Assembly (NCBI GenBank): GCA_005406025.1
Contig: BGZK01000751.1
Coordinates: 124,001-188,000, forward strand
DNA length: 64,000 nucleotides
Direction: 5' to 3'
Origin: Eumeta japonica
Lineage: Eukaryota; Arthropoda; Insecta; Lepidoptera; Psychidae
The notes under the pieces are model-generated. The model searched no databases and was not told the DNA's origin. It was given only the letters and a program-made list of their open reading frames with translations. Shown here one piece after another: positions 57,880 through 64,000 of the stretch. Each line of letters begins with the position of its first letter. The stretch's first letter is position 1. The translations under genes were made by a program, and so were the position numbers.

Positions 57880-58260
57880 ATGATATGCATTTGTGCATAT
57901 GATATGCACTGGATTTGCATAAGTGAAAAACTCAATACAAACGTGACATAGAAATAAGAATAGTATTCCACGTGGGTAAAGCAGTTCTGTACATCTTCGA
58001 TATAATGAATGATTGGGATCAGAGCGGGACGGGGTCGAAATAGAGAGCGCGACTGGCATTGGAATCAAAAGCAGGACTGGGATTGGAATTGAAGACGATA
58101 TCGGAATCGGAACAAATAGGAGAGTCAGAATTGAAATTGAGAACGAGATCAGAATAGGTATCACGATTAAAAGAAAGATCGCGCTATCTAAATGATGAAG
58201 GAATTCATTCCTTGTGCATAAAAACGAGTTGCGGGCGATTGTAGTGATAAAAAAATTAAA
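57880..58260 (-). mobile_element. Hexamer-array repeat element, inverted copy
   Basis: Read on the minus strand: head CGCCCGCAACTCG (near 58235) and ATGAATTCCTTCATC (near 58197), shared with copy B, then a degenerate 6-bp array at 58190-58020. On the plus strand the array reads GGACTG, GGATTG, GAATTG, ATATCG, GAATCG in strict 6-bp phase. The phase produces the GIGIKSRTGIGIEDDIGIG pattern of the plus frame 58013-58195 and the 139-codon minus frame, neither of which I take as a gene. The tail is less clear. Confidence 0.5.
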
Positions 58261-59339
58261 AGCATGAGTCATAAAACTATAATTCAATACTTCTCACCTT
58301 CTCATATTTCCTTTGTGGATTAACGTTACATATCTCTAAAGGTTTCTGAGAACATGCGATAACTCGTTAAGGGAAGACATAGCTCTTGTTAGTATGGAAA
58401 CTAAATAATGTAAAATATTATAATTCCTCAAGGGAGAAAGGTTTTTTGGAAATGAAAACTCATTATCGTTTGCGTTACTTTATATTATCTAGTAAAGTCT
58501 CCTTTAACTTTTGACTAAAATTTAAATAAATATTTTTGGCGAATTTGAGGAAAAATTGCTTTTTATATCGTAATACTGTGTAAATATTGTATTAAAATTT
58601 ATAACGAAATACTATCAAAAATCACAAATTTTATATTACTTTTATAATTTATCAATCACTTAAAATTACCGTAATTATTTAGCGTTATTTTTAACCATAC
58701 TTGATTATAACAATAGCATAATCAACTATTGTGATATCGTTTAATGATGGATTAATGAATGGTGATGTGATGTATATGCGAATGTTATCGTGGTTCGGAG
58801 GTTCATCATCTAGGTCTTTAATATGTACGCATTCGTCTTCTATTACAGTTTCTACTAGGTACGCACTTCTAGCAAACACTACAGTACAGAATTAATTTTT
58901 AATTCCAATACCAATTGCAAATCCGGTCTCAATTCTGATTTAACACGTGAGTTTCGATAATCGCTTTATGTACTCCTTGGTAATTAAATTAAAATATTTT
59001 TGATGAAAAATGACACACTATGTTTTATTAACTAATACTATTTTACAAACCTAACCTAAGTTTTACACGTATTCAATATGTATAGATTTGTACATTAATC
59101 AAAGTATTGTTTGTCTCGTCGGTAATAAGACAAAGAGTGTAATATTGTTACAGTCATACAGCACCAGTGCATAAATACACACATAATCTAAAATAGAAAA
59201 ATGTAAAAATGTAAAAGAAAATAAAAAAGAACTTTCGGCGGCATGCGTGTAGTCACATCCGAGTCGCACATCGCTCAGCACGCGTCTCCATTTGATCTCC
59301 TTTTTATAACCTCCCATTCGTTATCGCTTTGTGCAATCT
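58261..59339. other. Spacer with short hexamer trace
   Basis: AATTCCAATACCAATTGC and CCGGTCTCAATTCTGATT near 58900-58940 may be a trace of the hexamer array. Otherwise AT-rich with no supported feature. Confidence 0.4.
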
Positions 59340-60017
59340 ACAGCAGAGCCCCTAATTTCCGGCGAATGTAGCTCCACGCGGCTCGGCGCCAACCCTTAGA
59401 TTACATGCTTATTTTACCTAAACTCGGCCATTGTGATTGCTAAGCGCACAAATGAAAAAAACGATGAGCCCATCCCGCTTAACGGCCAAAGGACAATGAA
59501 GGAACTTCGAGAGGGGGCGGATCGGATTTTCCAAATCGACACACATATGGCCTCCGACGTTCTCCCGTATGACCGGCTACTATCAAGGGACTAATAATTC
59601 GCTTTGTAGTGGTCAATATTCTACTGCAGTTCTGATGGCGAACGATTTAACCGTCGAAAGCGAACGAACATGGCGCGGTCTACGCGGAGCACGCCCCGAG
59701 GTTTTCGCCGGAGCTCGTTTTATGGAAAACGGCATCAATCTTCATTCATATACATTAACCGGTGTATCGAGCAGCGCCCCCAGACGCTCAACCGCTCGAA
59801 TCGTACAGTCCCCGCTTGAAGCGACGCGCGCGACACGCTCCGATACCGACGGAGCGAATGATATAAAAGTATGTACGTGTTGTAACGGAAATTATTTTCC
59901 GAGGAATGATGGATATACACGATCACCTTCACACGATATAAACCCATTTCGAGAGCGAAAACATGTTTTTATTATACGCCCTTCACGGAATAGAAAAGAA
60001 TTTATGAGTTGTTAAAT
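59340..60017. promoter_or_regulatory. Long G+C-rich island containing the longest ORF (148 codons)
   Basis: G+C is raised for over 600 bp. The first half has CCATTGTGATTG and GGACAATGAAGG (Sox-like ACAATG words), CTCGGCGCC and TTAGATTACATG. The second half carries a plus-strand frame at 59569-60015 (148 codons) with mixed composition and no low-complexity bias. It has KVCTCCNGNYF near its end (three Cys) but no domain I recognise, and a minus frame of 70 codons overlaps it. TATAAAAG lies at about 59862. It could be a conserved enhancer or a lineage-specific exon. Codon bias cannot be judged by eye. Confidence 0.35.
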
Positions 60018-60693
60018 TGTTAGTGATACGCAAAAAACCTTTTTGAAGGAACTAACGTTTTGGAAGGACGCCATTTTTATTCAAAAAAGGTCTTACTAAC
60101 AATTTACGTGTACATAAAAAAGAAATCGCCACTAAACTGAATAGTGTTTTAAATCTATATTTAAAAAAAAGCAATTTGAACTTTTCATTGGTATGCTTCT
60201 TGAACTTTCTTAATCTTGCAATTTGAGATTACTAATCAAAATCAAAACAATTAGATGATTTTGCAAAATGATGAAACCTGCATAAAAACACTCATTTAAC
60301 TACTTCGTTTTCAAATTTCTACTATACATTAGCATATTTATCAGATATAAATTACTAAAAAGCTTTGATATTCACGAATTTGATGAAAGTTGACAAAAGT
60401 ACCAATAATTTATTGACGGGGTATTCAGTGAATTATCGTTAAATGATTGTATTATGGATGCCTGTTATCCATTTAAAAAAAATGTGATATGCTCTGTATT
60501 TTCTACTATTTCTTAAAATGAATTTTAGATGAATAAATTGCCAAATATGATTTTAGCTAACACTAAGAATTAAAAGCGATTGTGTGCACGTTAAATAAAA
60601 ACATTAAAAGTACTTTATGTTACTTTAGTTGCGTTTAAGCCGACAAAACAGATTTTTATCGTAAACAAACATAAGCAAAGAATCGGGCAAATA
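60018..60693. other. AT-rich spacer
   Basis: No supported feature. Confidence 0.5.
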
Positions 60694-60843
60694 CGACGGT
60701 GCTATTTATGTATTCGGAACTGACCAGATAGAGAACAACATTTAAAAAGAAAATACAGCATTTAAAAATGGAACTCCTAAGCTGTAGAATAAATTTTGTT
60801 ACGTGTAACTGTCAATTATTTTACCATTGTGGCGTCATTTTGA

Positions 60844-61248
60844 ATTTTCGTGCAATGATTCATTACGATTTTCAGCGTGGACTAACTCCAAAACAGTGCA
60901 TCGATCAAACTCACTTCAACTTTTCGGAATGAATCACCATTGAAAACCACTGTGTATCATTGAGTTTAATAATAAGCGGTGTATGCTCACGGACGAATTC
61001 AAAGAAAGTCGCCCTAAATCGGTTGTTGTACCACAATATATCGATGCTGTGCGGAAACTAATTATGCAAGATCGTCATGTCATATATCGCGAGATAATGG
61101 CGTCCCTGGGTATAAGTATAATGAGCATACATAAAGTGTTACAGGAAAATTTATTTGTAAAAAAAAAATGTTCGTTTTGAATTCCGCACAACTTGAGCTT
61201 TAATCAAAAACAGGCTCGTATCGATTAGTGCCAAAAAAATGTTAAAAT
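60844..61248 (+). pseudogene. Mariner transposase, N-terminal part
   Basis: NFRAMIHYDFQRGLTPKQCI (from 60844) is the start of the DNA-binding region, followed by a stop and a frameshift. From 60983 comes LTDEFKESRPKSVVV, the GRP-like linker, then IDAVRKLIMQDRHVIYREI and ASLGISIMSIHKVLQ, the second helix-turn-helix. After KKKCSF a TGA (61178-61180) sits where the family has Trp of RWIPHNLS, and the frame continues IPHNLSFNQKQARID. A TAG (61226-61228) then replaces the Trp of DWC. Both stops are explained by single changes from TGG. The nested element begins directly after the Lys-rich MLKKY-like box. Inactive. Confidence 0.9.
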
Positions 61249-61768
61249 AAAAATTGGTTGCCTGTGAAGTCGGTATACGGGCGAAAGTTTTACGTGACAA
61301 CGACTTTGAGTGGTAAAATCATTTTAATGTGAATATTCATTCGTATAGTAGGAAGAAGGATGAAATAATAGTAACAATTTAAAACATTTATTTATACCAA
61401 GAGTTATATTTAAAACATTAATTTATACAAAGAATCTCGCACTGAATTTCATATTAACAAAATTTTATTTTACCTTTACACATACATACGTATTTATATA
61501 CAAATATACATACAATAACTTGCAATACATTTGCGTACAATGAAACAGCGTTTACTACAACTTAACTTGTTCCTATCTGAGTGGAAGGGACGCGTGCCTT
61601 TCACTTTTTATGTCTGTCTCTCTCGCTCTTAGGCGGGCTAACCATGCCCGAGTGGAAGGGACGCGTGCCTCTCACTCGCTCTCATTGTGAGCGCATAACG
61701 TGAGCGGAGCGTAACGCAGTTTCTTGAAGTGTCACCCGGCAAACCAATTTATAAGACGTTGTCACGTC
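61249..61768 (-). mobile_element. Non-autonomous repeat family Z, copy 3, nested in mariner
   Basis: Minus orientation: starts GACGTGACAACGTCTTATAA (61768 downward) and ends CAGGCAACCAATTTTT. AAAAT flanks both sides (61244-61248 and 61769-61773), a probable 5-bp target duplication, and removing element plus one AAAAT restores the expected mariner text TTAAAATACAATTATGG. The tail (61249-61535) differs from copy 1 at about five places by eye. The head (61536-61768) is different and contains GAGTGGAAGGGACGCGTGCC twice, 71 bp apart (61579 and 61650). No ORF. Confidence 0.75.
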
Positions 61769-61773
61769 AAAAT

Positions 61774-62357
61774 ACAATTATGGTATGTCAAAAGCTGTTT
61801 ATAATATCTGCACAAGTGATGAATCTTGGATTCATGCGTATGTCCCCAAATTTGAACGACAGTCTACGGTGTGGGTGTTCCAAAATGTGCCCAACCCAAC
61901 AAAAGTGATTTGTACCCAAAGCACTTTGAAGCAAATTATTGCCTGTTTCTTTGGTATAAATGAATATGCGGTTACATTGCCACTAGAGAATCGTAAAACG
62001 GCTAATTTTGAGTGGTACACAACCATTTTTTTTGCAAGAAGTTTTTGAAAAAATAAGAAAGAACAACCGACAACGCAGAATTATTCTTCATCATGATAAT
62101 GCAAGCTGTCACGTGTCAGCTTAAACAACTCGGTTTTTGGAAAATCAAAAGATCGAATTGACGGGTCATCCGCCGTACAGCCTCCATTTGGTACGCAACA
62201 ATTTCTATTTATTCCCAAGTGTGAGGAATAAAACGATGCGTTTAAAATGCACGTTTTGAAGATATCTCAACCAGAATGGAAAAAGTGCTATAAAAATTAA
62301 TTTCAGTATATGCAAAAGTACATCGATCATCATGCCGATTATTTTGAAAAGAAATAA
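61774..62357 (+). pseudogene. Mariner transposase, catalytic part
   Basis: After the nested insertion, the frame resumes SKAVYNICTSDESWIHAYVP with the first catalytic Asp (codon 61818-61820; family text TGDES). STVWVFQNVPNPTKVI, QIIACFFGINEY and EWYTTIFF follow. A frameshift near 62045 leads to NNRQRRIILHHDNASCH with the second Asp (62095-62097). The third Asp is lost: the family's YSPDLAPNDFF reads YSLHLVRNNFY, with Asn for Asp. The C-terminus is normal in order (EWKKCYKN, a TAA for Trp, FQYMQKYIDHHADYFEKK, stop at 62355-62357). Loss of the DD34D triad and several stops make it inactive. Confidence 0.9.
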
Positions 62358-62426
62358 AACCATATTAAATGATATAGACGTTTGTTTCTTTTTGATATTC
62401 CGGACACATAAATAGCAGCCCTCGTA

Positions 62427-62884
62427 TGTGTTAGAATATAGATGGTATGTTGAAACTCTACAGATTATAGCTCTTTCTTTAAATATTTTCATCACAGGAT
62501 ACCTGAAATTATTTTAATCAAACATTCCTACACTAGTGTTTTTACATAGGCAATTCTAAAGTTTTGGATCAAACTGTTTTTAACCAACAAAATTAAAAAG
62601 GAGGAGGTTCTCAATTCGACTGTATTTTTTTTAAGAGGAATGTCATGCAAACAGACCGGCAGATACAAATATTGTACGAACACATTACCCTATTAGAAAG
62701 GAGCTTTTCAACAAAAAGAACGCCACATGAAGACGGTGCTCATAAAATCAATTTAATCCTTACTTTGCAATTTATATTTGGAGAGCTACCTCACAAAATC
62801 ACATTTATTATCCATATTATTCAAATTTACACATAAGGGACAAATGTACCACACTAAATGTTTTGTTAATTTAAGTAAATATAA
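62427..62884. other. AT-rich spacer
   Basis: No supported feature. The short frames are unrecognised. Confidence 0.5.
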
Positions 62885-63280
62885 TATAACTAGCTGTCTG
62901 TCCACAACTTTCCTCGTATATAAATTCTTTCCTCTTTTGTGTTTATTCCATTCGATTCCCATTCGAGCCTTTTCTTAATCCTGATTCTGATCCTGGTTTC
63001 GGTTCTGGTTTCTATTTATGTGTTTTCGTTTTTGGGCTTTGATCGGTTTTTCGATTATGAAATCAGACACGATCGGAGATCCGCTGTAGGTTTTTTCAAC
63101 CCCCATTCCACTCTCAATTCCAATAGCATGATCGTTACGACACCGGTTGCATTCTATATAAGTTTATTCGATCGTACCTCCGTTTTAAGACGCAGCCTCG
63201 GTGCCCCTCTTAGTCCAAATTACTTTTTCATATAGTCTAATACTCCGACCTCGAGTACGGTCGTTTCACTAACTAAATTT
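62885..63280 (+). mobile_element. Hexamer-array repeat element, short copy
   Basis: Head AACTAGCTGTCTGTCCACAA then CTTTCCTCGTATATAAATTC, which resembles the widespread CTAGCTGACCCGCGCAACTTCG block. A short 6-bp-phased array (TTAATC, CTGATT, CTGATC, CTGGTT, TCGGTT, CTGGTT) lies at 62970-63015, with a second trace at 63065-63130. The 98-codon plus frame spans the array and is not a recognisable protein. Confidence 0.45.
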
Positions 63281-63479
63281 AAAGTTATTAGAATACAGGC
63301 AAACAGAAAACATTCTTAATTTGAGCTACAGCCACTTTGTGTCTAAATTTTGAATCTTATATTTATTATGATTAAAATTTGTATTATAAATGAAAGTTTT
63401 AATTACGCTATAAAGTTTAAAATTAGGATATTTAGAATACTGACAAAACAAATTTCTAGAGTGAATGTGTGTGTGTTAC

Positions 63480-63677
63480 AAGATCAGTAAGGGTCGCTCT
63501 AGAAAATCTTATGCCGATCAAATCGGTGGCATATTTAAAAAAGGGTCAAATTTTAACAATCTGAAACCGACGAGATTTCATGAAAAGACTGATGGATGTC
63601 AATGAAGCAAAAGAGACATACGAACATCGTATCATGTGGAAATCTGTAGTCTCTGCCTACCCTTCTGGGAAATAAGT
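63480..63677 (+). pseudogene. LINE reverse-transcriptase 3' tail at the right edge
   Basis: KISKGRSRKSYADQIGGIFK (from 63484), a -1 frameshift in GGGTCAAATT, then QILTI, a TGA, NRRDFMKRLMDVNEAKE and MWKSVVSAYPSGK with the natural stop near 63675. This matches the C-terminus KGRPRKSYADHIGGILKKGQIL..RRACMKRLMDVSEA..WKSIVSAYPSGK of the same family as at 17230-17560. Best-preserved tail of the four copies in the window, yet frame-broken. Downstream TTTATAATAATATTAATAC could be its AT-rich 3' terminus. Confidence 0.8.
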
Positions 63678-64000
63678 GTGAGTTTATAATAATATTAATA
63701 CATAATAATATTTCTAAGACTGTTGTATAGATGTATACAAGTAGAAATGAGTACTGCGCTCAAGAAAACATCTTAACACACTTAAAAATTTCTATAGGCA
63801 CTAAATTTATCCTTAGATTTTACCATTTCTTAAAGATATTCGGGACCTAAAATTTCGGTTAGCTTGGACACTTTTTAAAAGAAAATCAATACGAAGTATT
63901 TATCTTAGAAAATTAAACAACTTTTAAATAAATACGAATATATTGATTTAGAATATGATTTAAATAAAATAATCTACAATATGATGTTGAAAAGTTAACA

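Larger units (their letters stand above)
60694..62424 (+). mobile_element. Delimited mariner transposon with nested insertion
   Basis: The left end CGACGGTGCTATTTATGTAT (60694) matches the inverted right end CGAGGGCTGCTATTTATGTG (ending 62424) apart from a one-base gap and a few changes. TA flanks both ends (60692-60693 and 62425-62426), the target duplication of Tc1/mariner elements. The element is 1731 bp. Removing the nested family-Z insertion (520 bp plus 5-bp duplication) leaves about 1.2 kb, close to the usual mariner length. It encodes one transposase, now a pseudogene, split by the insertion. Confidence 0.85.

Noticed and set aside
57868..58287. 139-codon minus-strand frame with hydrophobic repeats
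   Set aside because: Its ILIPIPI/LFVPIPISSSIPIP pattern is the translation of the 6-bp-phased array, and the opposite strand is open for the same reason. No sign of a real protein.
59045..59060. CCTAACCTAAG resembling the insect telomere repeat
   Set aside because: Only two units occur and no longer array is present.
1..64000. CRISPR arrays, operons, ribosome binding sites, tRNA and rRNA genes
   Set aside because: No regularly spaced direct repeats of the right type, no prokaryotic gene density, no A/B-box pair with a cloverleaf that I could support, and no rRNA core sequence recognised.
1..64000. Known conserved insect miRNAs (let-7, bantam, miR-1, miR-9, miR-10, miR-124 and similar)
   Set aside because: Their mature sequences, as I remember them, were not found on either strand by reading.
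1..64000. Endogenous viral sequence
   Set aside because: No viral protein motif was recognised. All protein remnants fit transposable elements.

Overview
The window looks like non-coding nuclear DNA from an insect, most likely a moth or butterfly (Lepidoptera). It is AT-rich throughout, with no dense or collinear ORFs, no operon-like spacing, no rRNA or tRNA and no intact long gene. The longest ORF is 148 codons. The assignment rests on the repeats. There are several decayed mariner transposases, endonuclease-reverse-transcriptase LINE tails of the kind common in Lepidoptera, Jockey/CR1-like LINE tails, a PIF1/Helitron-type helicase remnant, and short repeat families I know from lepidopteran genomes (the 'CGCCCGCGACTTCG' head, the 'CCGGCAACG' block, the 'GGGTTCCG' block). 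I cannot name the species or the surrounding gene.

Layout. 0-12 kb: a LINE 3' tail at the left edge, AT-rich spacer, GC-richer patches, a 53-bp inverted repeat at 6.2-6.4 kb, and two large copies of an element carrying a degenerate 6-bp-phased array (7.3-7.8 and 10.8-11.7 kb). 12-23 kb: GC-rich islands (13.9, 16.2, 20.7, 22.6 kb) between AT-rich desert, a LINE tail (17.3 kb, minus) and an RTE-type reverse-transcriptase remnant (21.5-22.4 kb). 23-31 kb: a dense mobile-element cluster: LINE (minus), mariner (minus, with a snap-back palindrome inside it), Jockey-type LINE (plus), a non-autonomous element called family Z here, a ~200-bp TIR element and a second mariner. 31-44 kb: mostly spacer with GC islands (33.1, 35.7, 36.7, 40.1, 41.4 kb), a pair of related repeats and Z copy 2. 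44-57 kb: helicase remnant, a ~475-bp TIR element, a small DUF4817-like ORF behind a GC-rich patch, and composite repeat islands at 50.3-51.7 and 54.8-56.5 kb. 57-64 kb: a fold-back MITE with arms of about 130 bp, an inverted hexamer-array element, a GC-rich island holding the longest ORF, a delimited mariner (TIRs plus TA duplications) split by Z copy 3, another hexamer-array element and a final LINE tail.

The mobile elements are all broken and do not work together as a pathway, but their nesting gives relative ages. The mariner at 60.7-62.4 kb already carries stops at conserved tryptophans, while the Z copy inside it is nearly identical to the Z copy at 25.8 kb. The GC-rich islands do not match any repeat seen here. 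They are the best candidates for cis-regulatory DNA of a neighbouring gene, but this is inference from composition and motifs only. The most unusual items are family Z (conserved ends and tail, replaceable head), the hexamer-array family and several long, near-perfect hairpins.
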